64,000 nucleotides of DNA. Source: Phycisphaeraceae bacterium (GTDB lineage Bacteria; Planctomycetota; Phycisphaerae; Phycisphaerales; UBA1924). The stretch covers positions 1 through 64,000 of the forward strand of contig JAJTGZ010000007.1 in assembly GCA_021299385.1 (NCBI GenBank), read 5' to 3'. The stretch's first letter is position 1; every line of letters starts with the position of its first letter. Under the pieces are notes generated by a model that saw only the letters and a program-made list of their open reading frames with translations, ran no database searches and had not been told where the DNA came from. This document shows, piece after piece, positions 27,843-36,167 of this stretch. A program made the translations under genes and the position numbers.

Positions 27843-29345
27843 CTATGCCCCCGCTCTCAATGACCGCACCCACCCCATGATCCGATCCTCCGTCCACTCA
27901 TAAAACGGGTTGTACCGCATCCGCATCATCAACCCAGGCGAGATCGTCAGCACACCACGCTCACCACGAAGCGACAACGTCCCGAGAGGCAACAACGGCG
28001 GCAGCCCAACCTCCCCCAACCCATAGACCCGATCTGTAACCGGTATCGGTATCGCAACGTGCGAAAGCGAAAACGTCCCCGCCGGCCACTCGGCGTTGAT
28101 GAGCGTATCGACAGGCTTCCCACCCTCATACTGCCGCGCGACAACCTCCCGCGAGTCCACCTCACGGTTCGTCGCCAGCACCACCTTAAACGCCAGCCCC
28201 GGCCTCTTGAGCCTCGGCAAGATCTCCCTCTCAAACTCGCTGCCCGTCAACCCATCGAGCCACGAAAACCGGTTGATGTCAAAGAGGATCATCTCACCCC
28301 GCCCCGCGGGCAGCCGGTCCAGCAGCGCATCGATCACGCCGTGCGTCAGCACCGTGGCGTCGGCCACCGACTGCACCACCAGCACCGGGGGATATTCGCT
28401 CATCTTCCCCTGTGTCGAAAGCCGGGCCAGGTCCGCATCGACGTGCCTTGTGATCCGGTGCGCCTGCAAGCTCGCGTTGGTCGGCCACGACGAATACTTA
28501 AACGGGTCGATCTCAGGCTCGATCCCGCTCCACGACATCTTCTCCTCACCAGATACCCGCGCTATCGCCGGGTACAGCCGGGTGAACTCCGCCATCGGCG
28601 TGATCGCCAACATCGGCGAGATCAGCACCAGCCCATCCGCCCTCGGCAGCGCGGCCGCCGCGCCCCCGGCGATCACCCCCGTCGCATAGTTCACGCACAA
28701 CGCGCCCCCGTTGGAATACCCCACCATTATCAGCGGCCTCCCCCCAGGCACCTTCGCACGCAGCCCCACCATCCCCACACGCACCGCCTCGGCCCAATCC
28801 TCCCAGCGTGCATCCACCAGCGCCCTCGGCGACGTCCCGTGCCCCGGCACACGAAGCCCGATCACCGTGTACCCCGCCGCGTGCATCCGCTCACCCAAGG
28901 CCCGCAGCGAATACGGCGCGTCCGACAACCCGTGCACCAGCAGCACACCCCCCACCGGCTCCTTGGCCTCAAAGACAAACGTCCGGTTCCAGTTCCGCTC
29001 AAACAGTGTCGCCGGGTTGCAGACCGAATCCGCCTTATACCGGCAAAACTTCCCGACTGACTCCCCAGCCCACCGCTTGCCCACCAGCGCATCGAGTTCC
29101 GCAAAGACGCGCTCCTCCTGCGCCAGGTAATCCGCAAACGAATACGCCCCCTTCGCATCGGATGCCACAAACTCCGACGCCGGAGCTTCCCGGTGCCACC
29201 TGTGCAGCCCCGGCAACCCACGCGCAACCCGCACCCACGCAAACGCCACACCCGCGCACGCCACGATCACCAGCAATAACACCAACCCCACCACCTTGCC
29301 CACCAACCTCAGCACGGGCCTGCGTGCAACAGAGTTCGTCTTCAT
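27843..29345 (-). CDS. Membrane-anchored alpha/beta hydrolase (S33/lysophospholipase-like)
   Basis: 500 residues. One N-terminal helix (about 14-37, VVGLVLLLVIVACAGVAFAW) anchors the protein. The alpha/beta hydrolase core starts near 130 with GVLLVHGLSDAPYSL (HG oxyanion motif), followed by GLRVPGHGTSP and the nucleophile elbow MVGYSNGGAL. The catalytic Asp is probably in VADATVLT. The His is less clear in this family position (LSHVAIP is the best candidate). The last 100 residues form an extension. The substrate may be a lipid or ester. It lies 40 nt downstream of the SDR gene and could be the fifth gene of that operon. Confidence 0.82.
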   Translation of the reverse strand: MKTNSVARRPVLRLVGKVVGLVLLLVIVACAGVAFAWVRVARGLPGLHRWHREAPASEFVASDAKGAYSFADYLAQEERVFAELDALVGKRWAGESVGKFCRYKADSVCNPATLFERNWNRTFVFEAKEPVGGVLLVHGLSDAPYSLRALGERMHAAGYTVIGLRVPGHGTSPRALVDARWEDWAEAVRVGMVGLRAKVPGGRPLIMVGYSNGGALCVNYATGVIAGGAAAALPRADGLVLISPMLAITPMAEFTRLYPAIARVSGEEKMSWSGIEPEIDPFKYSSWPTNASLQAHRITRHVDADLARLSTQGKMSEYPPVLVVQSVADATVLTHGVIDALLDRLPAGRGEMILFDINRFSWLDGLTGSEFEREILPRLKRPGLAFKVVLATNREVDSREVVARQYEGGKPVDTLINAEWPAGTFSLSHVAIPIPVTDRVYGLGEVGLPPLLPLGTLSLRGERGVLTISPGLMMRMRYNPFYEWTEDRIMGWVRSLRAGA

Positions 29346-29385
29346 GCCCGCACTCTATTCGCATGCCGTGCTCGCCACACCCCCA

Positions 29386-30108
29386 CTAGCGCCCCTTGAC
29401 GCGTGCAAGGCCCCCATCGACCCCGAGCACCTGCCCCGTCGTCCACGCGCTCTGCGGGCCGAGCAGGAAGGCGATCGCGCTGGCAACCTCCTCAGGCCGA
29501 CCGATCCGCCCCAGCGGGTGCATCGCCACCGAGGCCTTGAGCGCACCTTCATTCTCCGTGATCTTCCTGGCCATCGGCGTGGCGACCAGCCCGGGCGCAA
29601 CGGCGTTGAACCGGATGCCCGCCCCGGCGTACGTCGCCGCCGCCGAGCGCACCAGCGCCTCGACCCCACCCTTGGCCGCGGCAATCGCCTCGTGGTTGGC
29701 CAGCCCGACCCCCGCCGCGCACGACGACATCAGCACCACACTCCCCCCGGTAGCCTTCATGTGCCTCCCGGCGGCCCTCGTCAACGCAAAGGCCGTGCGC
29801 AGGTTCTGGGCCACCACATCGTCAAAGTCCGCCGCGCTCGTCAGGTGCGCAGGGCGCAGCAAGATAGACCCGGCTAGGTTCACCGCGCCGGTGATCCCCG
29901 GGTGTGCCGTGAACAGCGCGTCAACCGCGTCAAAGTCCTGCGCATCAACGCACGCCACCTCACCGCCAGACCCCGCGGCTACCTCGCGCAGGCCATCGTC
30001 GCTGCGCCCAGCCAGCACCAGCGACCACCCCGCTTGGTGCAGCATCTGCACCAGGCTCCGCCCGATCCCACCCGCCGCACCGATCACCAAACACCGTTGA
30101 GAAGACAT
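29386..30108 (-). CDS. SDR-family protein lacking the catalytic tyrosine
   Basis: 240 residues with the Rossmann nucleotide motif GAAGGIG (10-16) and VNLAGS (77-81). In the active site, Ser128/129 (LMSSCAAG) is present, but where classical SDRs have YxxxK this protein has I142-AAA-K146, in NHEAIAAAKGG. The Lys is kept and the Tyr is lost, with His139 nearby. It therefore either uses another acid or does not catalyse a standard oxidoreduction. PGLVATPM and the C-terminal QVLGVDGGLARV are standard. Shine-Dalgarno GGAG lies 7 nt from the ATG. It is 27 nt downstream of the small membrane protein in the same operon. Confidence 0.85.
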   Translation of the reverse strand: MSSQRCLVIGAAGGIGRSLVQMLHQAGWSLVLAGRSDDGLREVAAGSGGEVACVDAQDFDAVDALFTAHPGITGAVNLAGSILLRPAHLTSAADFDDVVAQNLRTAFALTRAAGRHMKATGGSVVLMSSCAAGVGLANHEAIAAAKGGVEALVRSAAATYAGAGIRFNAVAPGLVATPMARKITENEGALKASVAMHPLGRIGRPEEVASAIAFLLGPQSAWTTGQVLGVDGGLARVKGR

Positions 30109-30135
30109 AACAAAACTCCCTTGTGTTGTTCAACC

Positions 30136-30582
30136 TCAATGCACCCGCAGCATCAGCAGCGCGATCACCCCGCGTGCCGACCACGCCCACGTCCGCGCCC
30201 AGTTGCTCGCCACCAGGCGGCGCCAGAGCACGTCATCAAAGCCCGCCGACAGCCGCTGGTGCAACGGCACATGCACGACGAACGTAACGCCACAGATCAC
30301 CAGCACAAGTGCCAACCCCGCCCAGGCGAGCACGCCGCCGGTGAACCACCCCTTTGCCCCCCAGACCAGCAGCACCGCGCTGCACCCTTCGACCAGCATC
30401 ACCGGCCCGACGACGAACGGCGTCCTCGCCAGGTGCGCCTTGGAATACGCCAAAAAATCACCCGTCGCAGCCACCTTCATCAGCGGGTAGTGCACCACCT
30501 GCACAAACCAGATCAGCCCGACCATAAACCACGTTGCCCCGGCGTGCGCGAGCAGGCAGATTGTCATCATGTGCTCGGGCAT
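30136..30582 (-). CDS. Small four-helix membrane protein of unknown function
   Basis: 148 residues with four predicted membrane helices; helix 1 is followed by FVQVVHYPLMKV, an early HYP motif seen in uncharacterised small membrane proteins. C-terminal VHVPLHQRLSAGFDD resembles DUF1772-like proteins, but the match is too weak to name. The ATG at 30582 is preferred because GGAG lies 5 nt upstream; it overlaps the redoxin gene by 16 nt. Downstream ATGs within the overlap are alternatives. The coupling suggests it works with the redoxin fusion. Confidence 0.7.
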   Translation of the reverse strand: MPEHMMTICLLAHAGATWFMVGLIWFVQVVHYPLMKVAATGDFLAYSKAHLARTPFVVGPVMLVEGCSAVLLVWGAKGWFTGGVLAWAGLALVLVICGVTFVVHVPLHQRLSAGFDDVLWRRLVASNWARTWAWSARGVIALLMLRVH

Positions 30583-31523
30583 GCCAGCTCCATCAGATCA
30601 GGCCGATCAGATGCACGGGCATGACGGTACGCGCCAACGACCCGCCCGCCATGGATTACAAACGCCCCTGGCATCTGGAAACCATCCCCTTGCAGTTTTC
30701 CGATCCCGTGCCCGCGTAACCCAGCCAGCACCCCCGCAACCCAAACCCTGGGTCCAAAGAGTTGCCCAAACGACCCGCGCCCAAGCCCCAGCGCGCGGTA
30801 CAAGAGCCTGTCGGGGTCAGCAAACCACCCGGCCGAGGTGATGCCGTACCCGCGCCCGAGCGACTCGGTCCGCGCGGGCGTCCCGGCAAGCGCGACGACC
30901 ACCAACCCAACGCCGCGTTTGTCGATCCCCTCCTGCCACCGCGCCAGGTCCGCCAGCGTCTGCTTGCAGAACGTGCACCCGGCGTGCCTCAGCAGCACCA
31001 CCAGCGTCGGGCGCGCATCCGTCCACGAGCGCAGCGTCCGCCCCTGCCCATCGGTCAGCGTGTCCAGTGCCGTGTCGAGGCTTACCTCACCGGGCGGGGC
31101 GGGCTGGGCGCTCCGCGCCGCGTGCCAGAGGATCATCGCAAAGGGCACCCACCAGAGCAGGTCGTTGGTCAAGATCGTCGCCCCCATCGACCAGGGCAAC
31201 TCCCCGAGCACCGCCGAGCGCACAAACCCGATCGGGCCGAGGATCTTTCCAAGCAGCCCGACAAGCACGATCGGCCAGTGCCGGGCCGGGTCGCGCGAGG
31301 CGATGAGATACCCGATGCCATAGACCCCGATGATCATCCCCACGCACGCCCACAACTGCGGCCAGAGTTCCGTCGTCGCCGGCGTAACGCCCAGCATCCG
31401 CAACGTCCAGACCGGCGCGAGCACCATCGCCGCGCCCCACACAAGGTTGTAAATACCCGCGGCAATCAACCACCGGCCCATCCAACGCGGGTTCACCGGA
31501 GCGGACAAGTTCTCAGCCGTCAT
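30567..31523 (-). CDS. Fusion of a four-helix membrane domain and a SelL-like redoxin domain
   Basis: 318 residues. Residues 15-135 hold four to five hydrophobic helices with conserved-looking glycines (GLLGKILGPIGFV). The C-terminal half (about 145-318) is a thioredoxin-fold domain of the peroxiredoxin-like/SelL group with a CxxC active site, HAGCTFCKQT (Cys183, Cys186), then a peroxiredoxin-like distal part (DRLLYRALGLGRGSFGQLFG). It probably carries out thiol redox chemistry at the membrane. The ATG at 31523 overlaps the SRPBCC stop (ATGA), so a longer upstream frame was rejected. Confidence 0.85.
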   Translation of the reverse strand: MTAENLSAPVNPRWMGRWLIAAGIYNLVWGAAMVLAPVWTLRMLGVTPATTELWPQLWACVGMIIGVYGIGYLIASRDPARHWPIVLVGLLGKILGPIGFVRSAVLGELPWSMGATILTNDLLWWVPFAMILWHAARSAQPAPPGEVSLDTALDTLTDGQGRTLRSWTDARPTLVVLLRHAGCTFCKQTLADLARWQEGIDKRGVGLVVVALAGTPARTESLGRGYGITSAGWFADPDRLLYRALGLGRGSFGQLFGPRVWVAGVLAGLRGHGIGKLQGDGFQMPGAFVIHGGRVVGAYRHARASDRPDLMELACPST

Positions 31524-31993
31524 GATCCACCCCCGGCCCGCACGGCACGCTTGGTCGCCTCGTGCCGATAGGCGAACATCCGCTCCAGTTTCCGCCGAAC
31601 GTGCCACCCGGCAACGAACTGGCCCACCCATCCCATCGGCAAGGCATATTCAATCCTGTCCTCCAGCACGCACCGCCCCGACCCGACCGCCCGCACGCTG
31701 TGCCGGTGCACCCACGAGGCGAACGGGCCAGCGACCTGCGTATCGGTAAACTCGCCCCCATCCTCACCCCGGTCAACAAACCCGCTGTGCCGGGCGACCC
31801 AGCGCAACTTGAACGGGCCCAGGTGCATGACCAGCACCGCCGTCTGCCCGTCGGCAAGCGACGCCGGGGCCTGCTCGACGGTTACACGCTCCCAGGGTGG
31901 TATGAGTGCTGTGAGCGCACCGGGGGACTGATGCCACGCAAAGACCGCCCGTGCCGCGGCTTGAATCTCTGAGGTTTTCGTATAGACCTGCAA
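31520..31993 (-). CDS. SRPBCC (START-like) ligand-binding protein
   Basis: 157 residues. The pattern TSEIQAAARAVFAWHQSPGAL near the N terminus, followed by LGPFKLRWVARHSGFV and a C-terminal long helix (GWHVRRKLERMFAYRHEA), fits the SRPBCC cyclase/dehydrase-like family. The start is TTG at 31993 (protein MQVYTKTSEI): a strong AGGAGG lies 5 nt upstream and the family begins here. An ATG at 32038 has no Shine-Dalgarno. It is the first gene of an overlapping operon with the redoxin fusion, and similar proteins often sit beside oxidoreductases acting on hydrophobic ligands. Confidence 0.85.
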   Translation of the reverse strand: MQVYTKTSEIQAAARAVFAWHQSPGALTALIPPWERVTVEQAPASLADGQTAVLVMHLGPFKLRWVARHSGFVDRGEDGGEFTDTQVAGPFASWVHRHSVRAVGSGRCVLEDRIEYALPMGWVGQFVAGWHVRRKLERMFAYRHEATKRAVRAGGGS

Positions 31994-32077
31994 ACCAACC
32001 TCCTGCCGCGCACACAGGCAAACACCCGGCGGCAGCATAGCCCGCGCCAGCGCGCAGTTACGGGCCTTCAATCCCCT

Positions 32078-32560
32078 ATGACCACGCGCCCGACGATCGT
32101 GCCCCCCGCCCAGCCTTTGCCCAGGGTGCACACTCTTCGGTTCCGCCCGCGTTACAACGAGTGCGACCCGATGGGCGTGGTGCATCATGCCGCGTATGTG
32201 CCGTGGCTGGAGATCGGGCGCACCGACCTGCTCCGCGCGGGGGGGATGACCTACGCCCACCTCGAAGCCCTCGGCGTCCTGCTCGCGATCATCTCCGTGC
32301 ATGTCAAGTACAAACGCCCGGCACGATACGACGACCTGCTCGAACTGACCACCACCGTCGTCGGCGGCTCACGCGTGAAGATCGAGCACGCCTACGAACT
32401 GCGCCTCGTCGAGCCGGCGATCACGCCGCACAACCACCCCGACCCCACCCTGCTCCCCGGCGAGATGCCCCTGCTGGTTACCGCCAGCACGACGCTGGCG
32501 TGCATCGACCGCGCGGGGCGCCCGCAGGCTCTGCCGGAGTGGCTGGTGGTGCCCGGATAA
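32078..32560 (+). CDS. Acyl-CoA thioesterase, hotdog fold (YbgC/FadM family)
   Basis: 160 residues. The motif YNECDPMGVVHHAAYVPWLE (27-46) holds the catalytic Asp30 and the His pair of the 4-hydroxybenzoyl-CoA thioesterase-like family, and VHVKYKRPARYDDLLE is the expected following strand. It would hydrolyse short- or medium-chain acyl-CoA in the cytoplasm. Divergent from the SRPBCC operon, with the two starts about 85 nt apart. No clear Shine-Dalgarno before the ATG. Confidence 0.88.
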   Translation: MTTRPTIVPPAQPLPRVHTLRFRPRYNECDPMGVVHHAAYVPWLEIGRTDLLRAGGMTYAHLEALGVLLAIISVHVKYKRPARYDDLLELTTTVVGGSRVKIEHAYELRLVEPAITPHNHPDPTLLPGEMPLLVTASTTLACIDRAGRPQALPEWLVVPG

Positions 32561-32630
32561 ACCCCGTTGCGATCTCCGCTTCGTTGCGCCGGCCTCGGCA
32601 AAGGGCGTTTGCCGGGCTTCTGGGGTGTGT

Positions 32631-32709
32631 GATTTTGGGAGGACCCATAGGCCTGCCCGACCCCGCCGTGTGGCTCCTGAGCCATCGTGGCGCATCTCCA
32701 CTTTTGATC
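32631..32709 (-). repeat. Dispersed repeat, copy B (partner at 18190-18268)
   Basis: Minus-strand copy of the GATCAAAAGTGGAGATGC repeat, 61 of 79 positions identical to copy A. It starts 26 nt after the aquaporin stop and fills most of the convergent gap between the thioesterase and aquaporin genes. Confidence 0.7.
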
Positions 32710-32734
32710 GCCACTGCGCGGGGATGCGCGGGCA

Positions 32735-33379
32735 TCAATCGCCCTTGAGTTGCGCCTTGAAGACCGCCACGGCCAAGGCGCTGCCGACGATCGGACCGAC
32801 GAGGTAGACCCAGGCCTGGCCAAAGCCTGCGCCCTGACCTGTAACCATGCTGACAATGGCGGGGCAGAGGCCAACGGCGGGGTTGAACGCGCCGCCGGAG
32901 ATCGGGCCACCGGCAAACGCGCCGACGAGCACAGCACCGCCGATCGCAAAGCCGTAGTAGGAATTGCCCGTGGTCTTGGGGTGCGTGGCGACGTTGAGGA
33001 CGACCAGGACAAGCAGGAAGGTGAAGATGACCTCGACAGCGAGCACTGCCGAGAGCGACGCGCCTGCGGCGGGCTGCACGTTCATCGGCGCGTTGGTGAG
33101 CAGTTTGCTCAGCAACGCACCAAGAAGCCCCCCGGCAATCTGCGCGATGATGCACGAGGCGGCCCGGCGAAGGTCGTGCGTGCCGCGGAGCCACAGCCCG
33201 ATGGAGACGGCCGGGTTGTACTGCGCACCGGAAACGTGCCCACCCATATAGACCAGCACGGCTAGTGCCAGACCGATGACGACGGGTGCGAGCGTCCCGG
33301 CAAAGGCCACGGCCAGCCCGATGACCAGGACGAGGAAGAAGGTGCCAATGAACTCCGTCAACAAGCGTGGTGGGATCAT
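32735..33379 (-). CDS. Aquaporin/MIP family channel with altered second NPA loop
   Basis: 214 residues, six helices and two half-helices. Loop B reads HVSGAQYNPAVS (NPA at 55-57) and loop E reads GGAFNPAVG (NPA at 166-168). In most family members the second NPA is followed by Arg, which forms the selectivity filter; here it is Val169. The pore is therefore likely to differ from a standard water or glycerol channel. Divergent from the Y-family polymerase gene; the promoter region contains no clear Shine-Dalgarno. Confidence 0.88.
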   Translation of the reverse strand: MIPPRLLTEFIGTFFLVLVIGLAVAFAGTLAPVVIGLALAVLVYMGGHVSGAQYNPAVSIGLWLRGTHDLRRAASCIIAQIAGGLLGALLSKLLTNAPMNVQPAAGASLSAVLAVEVIFTFLLVLVVLNVATHPKTTGNSYYGFAIGGAVLVGAFAGGPISGGAFNPAVGLCPAIVSMVTGQGAGFGQAWVYLVGPIVGSALAVAVFKAQLKGD

Positions 33380-33474
33380 GAGGGGAATATACCCGTCCTA
33401 GACAAGGGTTTTTTTGGGGTGTCGGTTGGCGTGAGCGGTTATCCCGCGGGGGCATCGTTAGGTATACAGTCGGG

Positions 33475-33484
33475 TTCTATAGAA
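33475..33484. promoter_or_regulatory. 10-bp palindrome upstream of the Y-family polymerase
   Basis: TTCTATAGAA is a perfect palindrome ending 12 nt before the polymerase start. It could be an operator (an SOS-type box in this lineage is not known to me) but may be chance. A second short palindrome GTATAC lies at 33462-33467. Confidence 0.3.
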
Positions 33485-33496
33485 GGGGCCTGGGAT

Positions 33497-34729
33497 ATGC
33501 CGTTGACGACTGTTTGGGTGGACATGGACGCGTACTTTGCCTCGGCCGAGCAGCATCTTTGCCCGCGTCTGCGGGGCCGGCCTGTGGGTGTGGTGCCGGT
33601 GTTTACGCGGGATGGTCGGCCGGCGGAGGGGTCGTGCTGCATCGCGGTTTCGTACCAGGCGCGCCCGAGCGGGGTGCGGACGGGTACGCCTGTGCACGAG
33701 GCGCGGCGGCTGTGCCCGGATATCCGCTTTGTGCACGCGCGGCCGGCCGAGTACGTGCGCTTACACCACGCGATTGTGGGGATTGTCGAGTCGGTGTTGC
33801 CGGTGCACCGTGTGTATTCCATCGATGAACTGGCGTGCCGGCTTGATGGTGCCGAGCGTTGCCCGGTGTATGCGGCGAGCGTGGGTGTGGCGATCAAGCG
33901 TGCGATGCGGGAGCGTTTGAGCGACGCGCTGACGTGCTCGATCGGCGCGGCGCCCAACCGGCTGCTGGCGAAGGTGGCTGCCGACGCGCGCAAGCCCAAC
34001 GGGCTGAACATCGTGGAGGACCGGATGCTGCCTGGGTGTTTGTATGATTTGGACTTGGAGGACTGGCCGGGGATCGGCGGTGGGATGCGTGCGCGGTTTG
34101 AGCGTGCGGGTGTGATGACAACGGAGCAGATGTATGCGCTCACTGAGCATGAGATGGCGCGGGTGTTTGGCTCGATCGACGGGCAGCGGTGGTGGATGCA
34201 GATACGGGGCTTTGACGTGCCGGAGAAGAGGACGGTGCGGCGGACGCTGGGGCACCAGCACGTGCTGCCGCCTGAGAAGCGGGGCGCGGAGGAGGCGCGG
34301 TGCGTGCTGGTGCGTCTATTGACGAAGGCGGCGCAGCGTCTGCGGCGGGAAGGGTATCGTGCGGGTGAACTGGTGTGCGCTGGGCGGCTGCTGCCGGGGG
34401 GGCAGTGGTCGCGGCGGACGGTGCTGCCGCCGACAAGCTCGACGGGTGTGCTGCTGCGTGCGATGGCCGAGCAGTGGGCCAGTGCGCCGCGGTGCCGGTA
34501 TATCACGGTTGCGGTAACCCTCGGGGCGATGACGCAGGCGGCGGGATCGCCGGGGCCGTTGTTTGAGGGGGAGAAGAGTGAGGAGCGGCTGGACCTGGCG
34601 GTGGACAAGATCAACGCGCGGTTTGGGTATGGGGCGGTGCGCCCGGCGTCGGCGGATGCGGTGTCGGCGCCGATGCGGATTTCGTTTACCAGCATCCCTG
34701 ATCTGGAGATGCCGGACCTGCATGGGTGA
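33497..34729 (+). CDS. Y-family (DinB/ImuB-like) DNA polymerase
   Basis: 410 residues. Palm residues for two-metal catalysis are present: VDMDAYFASAE (Asp9, Asp11) and YSIDELACRL (Asp110, Glu111). Finger and helix-hairpin-helix regions follow (CSIGAAPNRLLAKVAADARKP; LEDWPGIGGGMRARFERAGV) with a little-finger domain. It should perform error-prone lesion bypass. SIDELACRL differs from the SIDEAYLD of DinB and is nearer to Y-family proteins of mutasome operons, but no imuA, dnaE2 or lexA lies nearby. No obvious beta-clamp binding peptide at the C terminus. The ATG was chosen from the conserved start; an upstream frame is not supported. Confidence 0.88.
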   Translation: MPLTTVWVDMDAYFASAEQHLCPRLRGRPVGVVPVFTRDGRPAEGSCCIAVSYQARPSGVRTGTPVHEARRLCPDIRFVHARPAEYVRLHHAIVGIVESVLPVHRVYSIDELACRLDGAERCPVYAASVGVAIKRAMRERLSDALTCSIGAAPNRLLAKVAADARKPNGLNIVEDRMLPGCLYDLDLEDWPGIGGGMRARFERAGVMTTEQMYALTEHEMARVFGSIDGQRWWMQIRGFDVPEKRTVRRTLGHQHVLPPEKRGAEEARCVLVRLLTKAAQRLRREGYRAGELVCAGRLLPGGQWSRRTVLPPTSSTGVLLRAMAEQWASAPRCRYITVAVTLGAMTQAAGSPGPLFEGEKSEERLDLAVDKINARFGYGAVRPASADAVSAPMRISFTSIPDLEMPDLHG

Positions 34730-34756
34730 GGGGGTGTGGGGGTGTGGGGGTGTGGG
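34730..34756 (+). repeat. G-rich microsatellite after the polymerase gene
   Basis: Three GGGGG tracts and one GGG tract separated by TGT, starting 1 nt after the stop codon; eight-base tandem unit GGGGGTGT. It fits a G-quadruplex motif on the coding strand. Confidence 0.7.
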
Positions 34757-34978
34757 CTGCGGTAGATGAGCATCTTGTTTGCATGCCTGGCTGCATGGAT
34801 TATGGTCTGTCCGGAGGACGGGAAATCAGATAAAATAAATAAATCAGCGATCTTGCATAATTTCATGGCCCAGCAGTGGATTTCCTAATAATCTGCGGGC
34901 ATAATACTCAGAAGTCCTTCTGTGATGTTGCGGCGGGATACCTGTTTGTCCCCGGCGGCGGGAAAAAGGAGTTTTTCA

Positions 34979-36130
34979 ATGGAGCGTTTTACTTGGCGGT
35001 TTGTCGCGTTGTCCCGCGCCAGCGGGTTGTTTGCGGTTGTGGCCTGCGCGGCCCTGGCCTCGGCGACGCCGGGGTTGGTCTACTTGGGGACGCTGGGCGG
35101 CACGTCGTCGGTTGGAGAGGGGATCAGTGCCTCTGGGACGACGGTTACGGGTTTTAGCAACACGACCAGCGGGCCGCTGCGGGCGTTCCGGTGGAGCGGT
35201 GGGAGCATGGCCAATCTCGGGACGCTCGGGGGCACGTTTTCCACCGGCACGGGCATCAGCGCCGACGGGACAACGGTCGTGGGGTATGCACTCGATGCCG
35301 GGGGTGCCGCGCGGGCGTACCGGTCCGTCGGCGGCGGGGCAATGGAGAATCTGGGTGTGTTAGGTGGCACGGCCTCACGCGGGAGCGGAGCGAGCGGGGA
35401 CGGCTCGGTGGTGGCCGGGTACAGCACGATCACGGGGAACACGGCCCAGCACGCCTTCCGCTGGGTCGGGGGTGTGATGACGGACATCCACGCGCCGGCG
35501 CTGGGGACCACATCATATGCTCACGCGATCAGTGCCGACGGCGCGGTGGTGGTGGGGCAGTACGTTCGCAGCAACGGGAACAGCGGGTCGTTCCGCTGGA
35601 CGGCCGGGACGGGGATGCAGCCGATCGCGTTTTTAGGTGGGTTTGCGTCGGCGGCCTGGGGCGTGAACCCGGACGGGTCGGTGGTTGTGGGGGATGCGTC
35701 GTTCGAGTTTGGCACCGGGCCGAACGCGTACCGCTGGACGCTGAGCGGTGGGTTGCAGGACCTTGGGACGCTGGGCGGGATCGGCTCGACGGCGCGTGCG
35801 GTGAGTGCGGATGGATCGGTTGTGGTGGGCTTTAGCCGGGTTGATCCGACGGGTGGCGGTGCTGAGAACGCGTTTTTATACACCGACGCGCTGGGGATGG
35901 TGAACCTGAACACGTACCTGCCGACGCTGGGCATTGACCTGACGGGCTGGACGCTGACGCAGGCACGGGGCGTGAGTGCCGACGGGTCGGCGATCACGGG
36001 GTATGGCACGTTCAACGGGCAGACATTCAGCGCGTTCCTCATCACGGGGATTCCAGGGCCTGGCGCGGCGGCGCTGCTGGGCATGGGCGGGCTGCTGGCG
36101 GTGCGTCGGCGGCGGCAATTGCGAGCCTGA
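34979..36130 (+). CDS. Secreted HAF-repeat protein with PEP-CTERM-like anchor
   Basis: 383 residues. A signal peptide (about 1-28) precedes seven or so repeats of the HAF type: LGTLGG-x-ISADGTTVVGY units, each about 45-50 residues, as in extracellular beta-propeller-like proteins. The C terminus IPGPGAAALLGMGGLLAVRR is a short hydrophobic helix followed by Arg residues, the pattern of PEP-CTERM/exosortase substrates, here in the Phycisphaerae-type variant without PEP. The ATG at 34979 has AAGGAG 7 nt upstream. The next surface-protein gene starts 37 nt downstream. Confidence 0.85.
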   Translation: MERFTWRFVALSRASGLFAVVACAALASATPGLVYLGTLGGTSSVGEGISASGTTVTGFSNTTSGPLRAFRWSGGSMANLGTLGGTFSTGTGISADGTTVVGYALDAGGAARAYRSVGGGAMENLGVLGGTASRGSGASGDGSVVAGYSTITGNTAQHAFRWVGGVMTDIHAPALGTTSYAHAISADGAVVVGQYVRSNGNSGSFRWTAGTGMQPIAFLGGFASAAWGVNPDGSVVVGDASFEFGTGPNAYRWTLSGGLQDLGTLGGIGSTARAVSADGSVVVGFSRVDPTGGGAENAFLYTDALGMVNLNTYLPTLGIDLTGWTLTQARGVSADGSAITGYGTFNGQTFSAFLITGIPGPGAAALLGMGGLLAVRRRRQLRA

Positions 36131-36167
36131 AACCTCTACCTGAAACCTCTTTTCCAAAGGATGACCC

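Noticed and set aside
33475..33484. TTCTATAGAA as a LexA box controlling the polymerase
   Set aside because: It does not match LexA sites known to me (CTGT-N8-ACAG or GAAC-N4-GTTC), and no lexA or recA is nearby. Kept only as a possible palindrome.
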